NCBI GenBank assembly: GCA_016208495.1
Contig: JACQXX010000043.1
Location: 17,482-81,481, forward strand
Reading direction: 5' to 3'
Source: Acidobacteriota bacterium
GTDB taxonomy: Bacteria > Acidobacteriota > Blastocatellia > Chloracidobacteriales > Chloracidobacteriaceae
DNA: 64,000 nucleotides
Shown here: positions 15,492-23,737 of the stretch, one piece after another
Layout of the letters: each line of letters opens with the position of its first letter
Position numbering within the stretch: position 1 is the stretch's first letter
The notes under the pieces: generated by a model
The model's input: the letters and a program-made list of their open reading frames with translations, nothing else
Told to the model about the DNA's origin: nothing
The model's database searches: none
Made by a program: the position numbers and the translations under genes

Positions 15492-16721
15492 TTACTCGGC
15501 TTTCACTTCAAACACAAACTCGGCTCGTGAAACTTTGCCGTTGCGTTGGAATTCAAAAAATCCCCGATAAAGCCCTGGTTTAGGTGGGCGAACCAGAAAC
15601 GTAATTGAACCATTTTTGCCGTTGGTCGCATCGCGTTCATCCGGGTGCGAATGGACAAAAGTCTGGCTGTCTTGATTGATCATAATCAGGTGGCCCATTG
15701 CGCCCAGATATGGTTCGACATCGGTTACCTTCTCACCGGTCGGCTTATTGAGCAAAAAGGTGAGCAACGAAGTTTTTCGAGCCGGGACAATATTGGCGTC
15801 CTGACGCGACACTTTCACACCATCAACCGTCATTTCGGTTTGTTTGGTTTGTTCGAGGGTAATTGGCTTCACTTCAGGTTTTCCCTTGCCTTCAACTTTG
15901 ACATTGGCCAGCAACACCTGACTGCCAGCCCCTTTCGGCGCCACATCGGCAAAAAGTTGATACTCACCAGGAGTTGGGAAAACAAAGTCCTTATAGATAA
16001 ATGAGCCGTCAGGCTGGATAACTGGATGCTCGTGGATATAAAACCCAAGATCTTTGCGGACCACAATCATGTGCAGGTATTTTTCGTGGGCAATATCAAA
16101 CTGCTTAATTTGAACCGTTTCCCGCTTGCCAGTCAGTTTCCCGGTGGCATCAGCCGTTTCCAGGTTTCCAAACACCTTGAGTTTGAGCGTGGTTGATTCA
16201 CCGGCTTTGACTTTTCCAGGCTCGGTTTTGAGTTCGACGCGATACGGTTTTGGACGGGCAACGCGCTTCACCGCAGGATCAAAATCGGCGACAAAGAGTG
16301 GAAACTCAGCCACAAACGGTTCACCCCCCGGAGGTGTAATCCGAAGCAAAAGCGTGTAGTCGCCTCCGTGGGCAAAAGTCGGGTGGAGGCCATAATCACC
16401 CGGAACGCCTTCAGGGTGGGCAACTTCCTCAACTTTGGGCATTGACGGCATTGACGGCATCGAAACAATTGATTCGATATTGGCTCGTACAATGGCGGCG
16501 GGTCCCAAAACCGGGTCTTCTTTGGTGTGATCAACCACACGAAATTCGATTTGTTGCTCTTCTTCAGCCACCAGCCCACCTTCAGGAAGGCGGAGTGAAA
16601 TCGTGTAATTTCCAAATTTTTTTGATGGCCCTGGCACCATCGTCAAATCCTGGGCAAAAGCGGTTTGGGCCATTATCAGGCTTAACACCAACCCAATCAG
16701 GACTACCCATCGGTTTTTCAT
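15492..16721 (-). CDS. Exported FixH/YtkA-like protein, metal-resistance type
   Basis: About 409 residues. The ATG at 16721 is preferred over 16736 because GGAG lies about 11 bp upstream. Signal peptide WVVLIGLVLSLIMAQTAFAQ. Three Ig-like segments follow; the first has MPSMPSMPKVEE and HPEGVPGDYGLHPTF typical of YtkA/FixH-like domains. The second and third contain EKYLHMIVV, IHEHP and MGHLIMI with FVHSHP, His/Met sites resembling copper-binding periplasmic proteins. It is upstream of the Cys-rich barrel gene in the same direction, across the heptamer array. Likely periplasmic metal handling; which metal is uncertain. Confidence 0.75.
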   Translation of the reverse strand: MKNRWVVLIGLVLSLIMAQTAFAQDLTMVPGPSKKFGNYTISLRLPEGGLVAEEEQQIEFRVVDHTKEDPVLGPAAIVRANIESIVSMPSMPSMPKVEEVAHPEGVPGDYGLHPTFAHGGDYTLLLRITPPGGEPFVAEFPLFVADFDPAVKRVARPKPYRVELKTEPGKVKAGESTTLKLKVFGNLETADATGKLTGKRETVQIKQFDIAHEKYLHMIVVRKDLGFYIHEHPVIQPDGSFIYKDFVFPTPGEYQLFADVAPKGAGSQVLLANVKVEGKGKPEVKPITLEQTKQTEMTVDGVKVSRQDANIVPARKTSLLTFLLNKPTGEKVTDVEPYLGAMGHLIMINQDSQTFVHSHPDERDATNGKNGSITFLVRPPKPGLYRGFFEFQRNGKVSRAEFVFEVKAE

Positions 16722-16880
16722 AACAGTCATCTCCATTGATTCTTTTCAAAGATTGCTGCCTCTGGTTGGGCAAGTGACGTGCCAGTGGATGAATCTGATG
16801 TAACTCTATGAAAATGCAGTAGTAAGGAAAATCATACAAGAAACTTCCAGGTCAAACCTTGTGGCATATGCAGCACCGGG

Positions 16881-16896
16881 TGTGGCATATGCCACA
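16881..16896. promoter_or_regulatory. Palindrome TGTGGCATATGCCACA, candidate operator
   Basis: A perfect 16-bp palindrome with a near copy GTGGCATATGCAGCAC at 16861-16876, between the divergent genes starting at 16721 and 17018. Two spaced copies in a divergent promoter region suggest a regulator site; the regulator is unknown. Confidence 0.5.
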
Positions 16897-17017
16897 GTAC
16901 GATGTTTGACTTTTTGTCTGCGGGCAAAGTGAACAAATTTTTCGATTTCAACGTAGCACCCCGCACCTTCCAGTCAAAACCATCCCCAAAAAATAACAAT
17001 CAGGAACGTGCAAAAGT

Positions 17018-17782
17018 ATGCAGAAATCTTTGCGTTTGCTTTGTTTATGCACTCTTATGGTGCTGGCGACGTTTACCTTTCCGACACTTTCAATACCTTC
17101 AATTCAGGCTGGGAGCCCGCTTCCAGCCACGCGTCAGAATCCATTTGAACACGAATTTTCCTTTGATTTTAGCGATGGGCGACAGGGCTGGACGGCTGGT
17201 TTTGCCGACAGCACCACGGATGTGATCAATCGCGAGAAGGTCGTTTTTAAACTCAAGAAGCTTCCGAAAAACCTGGGTGAACGGCGAAAAGTGCTCTTCA
17301 TCGGCGGGACCAACCAGACCGACGACCTGTTTATGTTCATCAAACGGCAGTTGACCGGGCTCAGACCAGACACGATATATTCAATCCAGTTTGACGTCCA
17401 GATTGCCTCCAATGCCCCAACCGGCTGTGTCGGGGCTGGTGGTGCTCCGGGAGATGGCGTTTATTTCAAGGTTGGGGCTTCGCCGATTGAACCGGTTGCC
17501 GATCCACAAACAACGTTGCTCAACATTGATAAAGGCAACCAGTCTCAAGGCGGCAAAGACGTCATTACGATTGGAACGATTGCGACCACCGGGCCAAACT
17601 GTGATTTGAGCACCTACGACTTCAAAACGCTGGGCACTGATGGCGCCAAATTCCAGGCCAAAACCGATGCCAGCGGCAACATCTGGGTTTTACTTGGTAC
17701 GGATTCAGCGTTTGAAAGTCGAACCGAGCTGTTCTATTCCAAAATCAAAATCCTGCTCAATGAAGCCACTGATGGCCAGTAG
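17018..17782 (+). CDS. Exported protein of unknown function (glycine-rich beta-sandwich type)
   Basis: 254 residues with a signal peptide (LLCLCTLMVLATFTFPTLS). The mature part contains FSDGRQGWTAGFAD, LFIGGTNQTDDLFMFIKRQ, GCVGAGGAPGDGVYFKVGAS, NIDKGNQSQGG and WVLLGTDSAFESRTELFY. These motifs mark a family of secreted or lipid-anchored bacterial proteins whose function I do not know; the fold looks like a carbohydrate-binding beta-sandwich. It stands alone, with a terminator-like hairpin and a palindromic leader element downstream. Confidence 0.7.
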   Translation: MQKSLRLLCLCTLMVLATFTFPTLSIPSIQAGSPLPATRQNPFEHEFSFDFSDGRQGWTAGFADSTTDVINREKVVFKLKKLPKNLGERRKVLFIGGTNQTDDLFMFIKRQLTGLRPDTIYSIQFDVQIASNAPTGCVGAGGAPGDGVYFKVGASPIEPVADPQTTLLNIDKGNQSQGGKDVITIGTIATTGPNCDLSTYDFKTLGTDGAKFQAKTDASGNIWVLLGTDSAFESRTELFYSKIKILLNEATDGQ

Positions 17783-17786
17783 TGAA

Positions 17787-17861
17787 AAAGTGTCAACGCG
17801 TTGACAACCATTTAAACAACTGATTATTCAAGCTTTACGTGGGGAAACTCAATCGAGCATC
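17787..17861 (+). repeat. TGTCAACGCGTTGACA leader element, copy 1
   Basis: The palindrome at 17791-17806 is followed exactly 34 bp later by GGGGAAACTC (17841-17850) and then GAGCATC (17855-17861). The spacing is identical in the copies at 55551, 56322 and 62969. Here no start codon follows (the ATG position reads TCG-like sequence), so this copy is orphaned. It begins 5 bp after the upstream gene's stop. Confidence 0.8.
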
Positions 17862-17919
17862 TTTGGGCAAAACCTGATGTAAACTGACTATTCCTCAAAC
17901 AGAAAACTTGATCAATCCC

Positions 17920-17969
17920 AGAGCACAGCGTGTACAATCAAACAGTCACGCGGTGCTCTGTGTGTTTTT
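17920..17969 (+). terminator. Probable rho-independent terminator
   Basis: AGAGCACAGCGTG (17920-17932) pairs with CACGCGGTGCTCT (17947-17959) with one mismatch; TTTTT follows at 17965-17969. It would end transcripts from the gene at 17018-17782. Confidence 0.6.
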
Positions 17970-18057
17970 AAGGAGAGGTTGAAAAACGATATGCAGGTCC
18001 TTCCCATCCGGGTTAAGTTCAAACAAGGCATTTCTTCTCAATAAAACTCTTCAGAAA

Positions 18058-18106
18058 GAAAAAAAGGCTCTGGTTTCGGAAACTGCTCATTCCCGCAACC
18101 AGAACC
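18058..18106 (-). terminator. Rho-independent terminator for the Wza-like gene
   Basis: Read on the minus strand, 18106-18090 (GGTTCTGGTTGCGGG) pairs with 18081-18066 (CCGAAACCAGAGCC) and is followed by a T7 run. It lies about 130 bp after the stop of the minus-strand gene at 18236. The remaining bases between 17970 and 18235 show nothing else convincing. Confidence 0.7.
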
Positions 18107-18235
18107 TGACATGGCAGCCTCTCTGAATCAAAATTCACGATAAGAGGACAAACCACGAATTAACCAGAAGGAAAATTACAGAACAATAAAATTATTGGAA
18201 GGGCCTGGAATGGCACTGTCTCACCAACCTGGTGG

Positions 18236-19216
18236 CTATCGGAAAATTGCATACCCGGCTGCCGTTCCAAAACCGGTGGTAATCGCCCGCAGAAACGCAT
18301 AGCCGATGCTGCGTGATTCCGACCCGCGGATATAGACCACATCGTTGGCCAGCAAAACCGGGTCGGCCACTTTTCGGGTTTCAATGTCCCGGAGTTTAAA
18401 CACCAGCTCCTGGCGTTCGGTTGAACCCGGTATCCCTCGAAATACACTGATGTTTGATTTCTGGGCCGTAGGGGTGAGTCCCCCGGCCAGGGCAATTGCC
18501 TGGGAGAGTGTCACACGCTCACGTGGCGTAAACGAACCAGGTTTGGTCACATTCCCGGTGACATAAATCGTGTCGGCTTCGGGCACACTGATCAAATCTC
18601 CATTCACCAACGGCTGGTTGTACTCAGGACGACCTGTCAGTAAATCGGCAAGCTGGATTGTCACAAGTTCGACAGCATCCGAAGTGAGCGCTGTGTCAGA
18701 TGTGGCACTCACTGGCCGCCGTAAAAGCTGGATTGATTTTCCAGCGGTTTCAGTCAACCCGCCTGCCATTCCCAGGACATCCAGTATTCGTTCAGGTCGT
18801 CTCAGCGGATATTTTCCCGCTGTTTTGACCGCACCGACCACCGTGACCGACTGGGATAAAAACTCACTCACGGTGACGCTTAACTCAGGTTGTTTCAAAT
18901 ATTTGGTCAGTTTCTCGCGGATGACTTCGGTCAGCTCGGCTTCAGTTTTCCCACCGGCCTGAATTACCCCGACAAATGGAAGATTGAGATTTCCCAGTTC
19001 GCTCACTCGAAAGCGCCCCGACATTTCAGGCTGTTTAAAAATCCGGACATCAACGGTATCACCCGGTCCAATAATGTAATCAGTCTGATCGGACTCTCCT
19101 TTATCTACCAAGGCGGCGCCAGTTTGGGCCCAGATTGCATTTCCTGAGTTCCATCCCAACCCCAAAACACACATCAATACCATCACGAATGTCATCACGA
19201 ATTTTGCTGAGTTCAT
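18236..19216 (-). CDS. Polysaccharide export protein, Wza/SLBB family
   Basis: 326 residues from ATG 19216, chosen for the GGGAGG site and because MNSAKFVMTFVMVLMCVLGL is a good signal peptide; the longer frame to 19303 adds an unlikely 29 residues. A Wza-type domain (DYIIGPGDTVDVRIFKQPE) is at about 47-130, followed by two SLBB domains (VVGAVKTAGKYPL and VTGNVTKPGSFTP). The family forms the outer-membrane or periplasmic channel for capsule and exopolysaccharide export. No lipobox Cys is present and no other export genes are adjacent, so it is a detached member. A sigma54-like promoter lies upstream and a sigma54 activator is divergently encoded next door. Confidence 0.9.
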   Translation of the reverse strand: MNSAKFVMTFVMVLMCVLGLGWNSGNAIWAQTGAALVDKGESDQTDYIIGPGDTVDVRIFKQPEMSGRFRVSELGNLNLPFVGVIQAGGKTEAELTEVIREKLTKYLKQPELSVTVSEFLSQSVTVVGAVKTAGKYPLRRPERILDVLGMAGGLTETAGKSIQLLRRPVSATSDTALTSDAVELVTIQLADLLTGRPEYNQPLVNGDLISVPEADTIYVTGNVTKPGSFTPRERVTLSQAIALAGGLTPTAQKSNISVFRGIPGSTERQELVFKLRDIETRKVADPVLLANDVVYIRGSESRSIGYAFLRAITTGFGTAAGYAIFR

Positions 19217-19286
19217 AAATATCCAACCTCCCACAGTCCAAATTTTGGTCACCTCTTGCTGACAGACCCTGTTCACTAACCTGTTA

Positions 19287-19302
19287 TACAAGCCTGGTGC
19301 CA
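19287..19302 (-). promoter_or_regulatory. Candidate sigma54 (-24/-12) promoter
   Basis: The minus strand reads TGGCAC-N5-TTGTA (19302 down to 19287), against the consensus TGGCAC-N5-TTGCW, with the -12 C replaced by T. It is about 70 bp upstream of the Wza-like start at 19216. The divergent gene at 19796 encodes a sigma54 activator. The rest of 19217-19795 shows no gene. Confidence 0.45.
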
Positions 19303-19795
19303 TACCGTGCAGGATTGCCTGATTCCAATTTCAAAAGAATTGAACTCAGTCAGGTAACCTTTTGGGTTCCAATTTGATAGCCTCGACAAACCCGGCCTGA
19401 ACCGGCTTCAAAATTTTTGTATAAAGTCCAAGAATTCAGTGGCGATCTTTGACCCAGCACCAATTTTCAGTCAGAAATCACCAATCATTCTGACACTGGC
19501 GGAAAAGCGTCAGCCCATCCATTGAGGGTGGATAAAACACGGCTGTGACTGACTCGAATTTGACGCTTGAAACAAAGTCTTTGAAATCAAAGAAAGGAAA
19601 ACTGGGGCTGCAGTTCGATCAGTTGTTAATCCGCACGTGAGTCATCCGACGAGTAACACTTTACTGATGACTGATGTGGTGGATAACTGGTCGTTTCAGA
19701 TGTTTCATCATTTTCTTCCAGGTTTAGGCTTCAAAGACATCACCGAAGTAAGGTAATATCTCGCACCCTTCAATTCTTCTGTATTCATAAAGCTT

Positions 19796-21205
19796 ATGCC
19801 AGCACGGATTTTGTACGTCGAAGACGATAAACTGACCCGCGAGATCGGAGTCAACATCCTCAGTAAATCCTTTGAGGTCGAGGGCGTTGCCTCGTCTGAA
19901 GCTGCAATTGTCCTGGCTTCTCAGAAAAAATTTGATATCGCAGTGTTAGATGTGAATCTTCCTGGGATGTCGGGAATTCAGCTCATTCCTCATCTCCTGC
20001 GGCTGAGTCCTGGAATTTCAATTTTCGTGACTACGGGTGAAAGCACCGTTGAAATGGCGGTTGAAGCAATGAAATGCGGTGCTGAAGATTTCCTCTCCAA
20101 ACCCTTTGACCTCAATCACCTTCTCAATTTGATCAATGTTGCTGCCGCCCGGCTTGAAGCCACTCCGGCCAGCGGAACCGGTGATCAGTCCAAAGGAAGC
20201 GAACTAATTGCCACCTCCCCGGCCATGCAAAAAGTTCTGGCCCATGTCGCAGCGATTGCCCCCTATAACACCACGGTGCTGGTCACAGGCGAAACCGGAT
20301 CGGGTAAAGAGTTGCTGGTTCGCCGGGTTCATCTGCAAAGCCTACGGGCTGACAAACCTTTTATCGCTCTCAACTGTGCGGCGATTCCGGAACATCTGCT
20401 CGAAGATGAATTATTTGGCCACGTCAAAGGCGCTTTTACGGGGGCGGTGACAGCTCGCGACGGGCGATTTGAACAAGCCGAAGGTGGCACCTTATTTCTT
20501 GATGAAATTGGAGATATGAGCCTTCCGCTCCAATCCAAGTTATTACGGGTGTTACAGGAACGCGAATTTGAAAAACTTGGTTCTTCGCGGACCGTGAAGG
20601 TTGATGTCCGCATTGTGGCTGCCACCAGTGCTGATCTGGAAAAACGAATTGAGGAAGGCAAATTTCGGCCAGATTTATATTATCGGCTCAACGTCATCAA
20701 TATTCACCTTCCTCCGTTGCGCGAACGACCAGAAGATATTCCCGTCCTGGCCGAGTATTTTCTCAAGCGATTTTGTCTCAACGTCGGCCTGCCTGAAAAA
20801 TCTATTGAGCCAGGCACCCTGGAAATTTTGAAGTCCTATAAATGGGCGGGAAACGTGCGGCAACTCCAGAATTCAATGGAACGCGCCGCGGCTTTGAGCG
20901 GCGCCACCACAACCATTCTGCCCAAGGATCTGCCAGAAGATATCCTGCGAGCGGTGACTGCCAGTGAAGGCACAGCCAAAACCCCTTTGTTTCAACCCAT
21001 TGACACCATTCCCGATCAGGGCCTCAATTTTGATCAGATTGTGACCGAACTGGAGCGCGACCTGCTGTGCAAATCGTTGGAAAAAACTGGCGGAAACAAA
21101 ATGCAAGCCGCCAGGCTCTTGAATATGAAACGCACCACGTTTGTCGAAAAATTGAAACGATTGGGCATTTCCAATGACGATGACGAGGCTTCAACCAAAG
21201 AATAA
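19796..21205 (+). CDS. Sigma54-dependent response regulator
   Basis: 469 residues: receiver (D10/D11, phospho-acceptor D52, T80, K102), AAA+ domain with Walker A GETGSGKE at 165-172 and an intact GAFTGA at 212-217, FRPDLYYRLNV arginine fingers, and a Fis-type helix-turn-helix (GGNKMQAARLLNMKRTTFVEKL). An acidic tail (NDDDEAS) ends the protein. Orphan regulator: no kinase gene is adjacent. The divergent Wza-like gene with a sigma54-like promoter is a candidate target. Cytoplasmic. Confidence 0.95.
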   Translation: MPARILYVEDDKLTREIGVNILSKSFEVEGVASSEAAIVLASQKKFDIAVLDVNLPGMSGIQLIPHLLRLSPGISIFVTTGESTVEMAVEAMKCGAEDFLSKPFDLNHLLNLINVAAARLEATPASGTGDQSKGSELIATSPAMQKVLAHVAAIAPYNTTVLVTGETGSGKELLVRRVHLQSLRADKPFIALNCAAIPEHLLEDELFGHVKGAFTGAVTARDGRFEQAEGGTLFLDEIGDMSLPLQSKLLRVLQEREFEKLGSSRTVKVDVRIVAATSADLEKRIEEGKFRPDLYYRLNVINIHLPPLRERPEDIPVLAEYFLKRFCLNVGLPEKSIEPGTLEILKSYKWAGNVRQLQNSMERAAALSGATTTILPKDLPEDILRAVTASEGTAKTPLFQPIDTIPDQGLNFDQIVTELERDLLCKSLEKTGGNKMQAARLLNMKRTTFVEKLKRLGISNDDDEASTKE

Positions 21206-21426
21206 TGGCTCAATCCCCAAACAGGTTCTGGTTCTCAAATCCACCTGGAAAAGGAGTGGTTCCCAGTTGGATGATGACCCCGATTTCGTCAACCCGGTCA
21301 TCCCTGACGGCGAAATATCTTTTTGGGGTTAACATTCCTCTTGATCGCATCTAACATGGCTTTGCACAAATTGAATTCAACCAGATCGAATTTGATTGAG
21401 TACTTACCGAGGAAGTCAACCTACCC

Positions 21427-22077
21427 GTGGTCAACAAAAGTGTTTCTTCTTCCCTTCAAAATGAACTGAATGAGTTTGAAAGCCTGCTCCAATGGCTCAA
21501 TTCAGATCGAGAAGCGGCTGGAGTGGCTTATGAAAAGCTGCGAAGTCGGCTGTTGAAGGTTTTCATCAGTCAGGGGGCAGCTTCATCTGAAGATCTGGTT
21601 GATGAAGTCTTCACTCGTACGGCACGAAAGCTGAGTGAAGGAGTCCAGGTCCAGGCAACGGATCCCTTTATCTATTGTTATGGCATTGCCCGCAACGTGC
21701 TGCGTGAATATCGCAAAATCCAATTGCGTGTGGGTGAGTCCATCGAGCGGGATGAAAGAACCAACCGCCAGCCGCCTGAACCAGCAATCCACCCAACCAT
21801 CCTCGAACTTGAAGAAGCCGAACGCCAGGAGCGTGAACAACGGCTCACCTGCCTCGAACACGCTCTCTCTCGTCTGACAACCGAAAATCGCTCGCTCTTT
21901 CTCGAATATTATCGCCAGGACACCGACTCAAAGATCAACCATCGGGAACACCTGGCTGAAGTACTCGGATTGCCCATGAACGCTATTCGAATCCGGGTTC
22001 ATCGAATGAAAACCAGGCTCGAAGAAAGCATCCGAAAATGTTTGACCCGCTCCCTCAGCCTTCAGAAAAAAGCATGA
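21427..22077 (+). CDS. RNA polymerase sigma factor, ECF-like (sigma-70 family)
   Basis: 216 residues from GTG 21427. Region 2-like sequence EDLVDEVFTRTARKLSE and FIYCYGIARNVLREYRK is at about 55-98, and region 4-like SRLTTENRSLFLEYY then HLAEVLGLPMNAIRIRVHR at about 145-200. It lacks strong region 3, as in ECF factors. The next gene, 324 bp on, encodes a membrane TPR protein of anti-sigma layout, as with many ECF systems. Between 22078 and 22401 I see only a weak hairpin (ATCAGGT/ACCTGAT near 22334-22360). Target promoters unknown. Confidence 0.85.
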   Translation: MVNKSVSSSLQNELNEFESLLQWLNSDREAAGVAYEKLRSRLLKVFISQGAASSEDLVDEVFTRTARKLSEGVQVQATDPFIYCYGIARNVLREYRKIQLRVGESIERDERTNRQPPEPAIHPTILELEEAERQEREQRLTCLEHALSRLTTENRSLFLEYYRQDTDSKINHREHLAEVLGLPMNAIRIRVHRMKTRLEESIRKCLTRSLSLQKKA

Positions 22078-22401
22078 AACATTTTTTGAGAAATGGCACT
22101 TGATGATAAATAGGCATTGTTCCGCCATTGTGCAAAATCGGGAAACCCTGGTCTCATTTAAACAAGTGCCCTGGATTCAAGCTCTCACAGCGTTCTATTG
22201 AACCACTTCTGGTAAGAAAGGATTTCAAGCTCAACTCCCTTTTGGAAAGCAAACCTCAGGATCAATTCACGCTCATTTGATTCATTTTCAGAGGCCCCAC
22301 AACTGACGCGGGACCTGACTCAACACCCCCTCATCAGGTGTCATTCAGCCCTGACCTGATCATTGGGATGTGTCTCACCCACATTCGCTGAAAAATTACT
22401 T

Positions 22402-23544
22402 ATGACCCTTCCTGATGAAAAACTAACCGCCTATCTGCTGGGTGAACTTCCTGAAACAGAACAGGTTGAACTCGAACAACAATATCTCAAGGACGATGAG
22501 TTGTTTGAGCAAGTAGAAGTACTTGAAGATGAATTGATTGTGGCATATTTGCTCCATCAACTCCCTACGGATCAAACCCAGCAGTTTGAGTCAGTGTTTC
22601 TCCGAGCGCCAGAACGGCAAGAAAAATATAAAAACCTCAAAGCCATTCTTGAATTTGTCAATCATTCCGAATCAGTTCCAGCTTTCAACACCTCGGTTTT
22701 GGGTGAAAGGGAAGGCTGGTGGGAAAAAATCAAAGACTTTTTTCGCCCTGCTTTTTCACCCGGAGGGTTAATTCTGGCCGGGTTGACGGCCATGTTTGTT
22801 CTGGCGACAACCCTTTCGATTATCGCGTTTCGGTCACACCAGTCACCTGAAGGACCTCCGACCACCGCCGACAACACCCCGCCACCCGTCCCAACTCCGG
22901 TTGCAACCAACCCGAATCCAGAACTATTACAGCAAATTGAAACCCTTCAAACTGACCGGGAACGGGAACGAACCCAACGCCAACAGGCTGAAAAACAAAT
23001 TGCCGAGCTGACCACCACCATTGAACGATTGAAGGTTGCAGGCAAAAAACCAGTTGTGGTCAAGCCTGAAGAAGATCAAACCCGAGCTGCCGATTCCGCC
23101 AATTCCAATCAGGCAGTGACCACCATTCCCGCCAGTCCTCCCCTGCCTCCACTGGATGATGATCTGTTATGGCAGTTCATTTCCAACAGCCAAAAACCGG
23201 AAGACTTTTTTGGTTATCTCAAACTCTACCCTGAAGGAAAACATGCGGAAGAAGCCCGGACGGCACTGGCGGATTTGCGTCCACAATTGTTGAGCGAGGC
23301 TCACAATACCCTTGGAATCAGTCATTTTCGATTGGGTGAATATGACCAGGCGCTGATCGAATTCCAAAAAGCAATTGAGCTTCGCCCACAATTTCCTGAA
23401 GCTCAATTTAACCTTGGATTGGTTCTGATTAAGCTTGGAAGGTTGGACGAAGCCCAAAAACTGGTGCAAGCGATAAAGCCGGCTAAACCATCCCTGGCTC
23501 GACAACTTGAAGCTGAGTTACGCAAGGCTCGGAAAACGAATTAG
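22402..23544 (+). CDS. Membrane anti-sigma-like protein with TPR domain
   Basis: 380 residues from ATG 22402 (MTLPDEKLTAYLLGELPE); the longer frame to 22363 lacks support. The N-terminal segment of about 115 residues has the LLGELPETEQVELEQQYL pattern of acidic anti-sigma domains without zinc ligands. One membrane helix is at about 126-147, then a Pro-rich stretch, a coiled coil at about 175-215, a low-complexity linker, and TPR units (HNTLGISHFRLGEYDQALIE, FPEAQFNLGLVLIKLGRLDE) near 290-350. Cytoplasmic N-terminus with a periplasmic TPR domain is the likely topology. It resembles the protein at 46879-47811 in plan. It likely holds the sigma factor from 21427 until a periplasmic signal arrives. 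Confidence 0.75.
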   Translation: MTLPDEKLTAYLLGELPETEQVELEQQYLKDDELFEQVEVLEDELIVAYLLHQLPTDQTQQFESVFLRAPERQEKYKNLKAILEFVNHSESVPAFNTSVLGEREGWWEKIKDFFRPAFSPGGLILAGLTAMFVLATTLSIIAFRSHQSPEGPPTTADNTPPPVPTPVATNPNPELLQQIETLQTDRERERTQRQQAEKQIAELTTTIERLKVAGKKPVVVKPEEDQTRAADSANSNQAVTTIPASPPLPPLDDDLLWQFISNSQKPEDFFGYLKLYPEGKHAEEARTALADLRPQLLSEAHNTLGISHFRLGEYDQALIEFQKAIELRPQFPEAQFNLGLVLIKLGRLDEAQKLVQAIKPAKPSLARQLEAELRKARKTN

Positions 23545-23554
23545 GGTGGGAGTC

Positions 23555-23735
23555 AGTAGTCAGTAGTCAGTAGTCAGTAGTCGAGTGTTGGGATTTTGAA
23601 GTGTCTGTCAAGTGTATTTTGTTCGATTTGAGTCAGTTAGGAACAATTCTTTTCAAGAATTCGACGAATTCAACGATCCGGGTTTTGTCTACTGACTACT
23701 GACTACTGACTCATCAACTACTGACTACTGACTCA
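23555..23735. repeat. Inverted (AGTCAGT)n heptamer spacer
   Basis: Four AGTCAGT units at 23552-23582 and complementary ACTACTG units at 23690-23735 flank about 105 bp without a gene. It lies between convergent genes, so the transcript stem may serve as a bidirectional terminator. Confidence 0.8.
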
Positions 23736-23737
23736 CA

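Noticed and set aside
17991..18044. 17-codon ORF after AAGGAG
   Set aside because: Very short, 14-bp spacing to the start, and no support beyond the site; may be chance.
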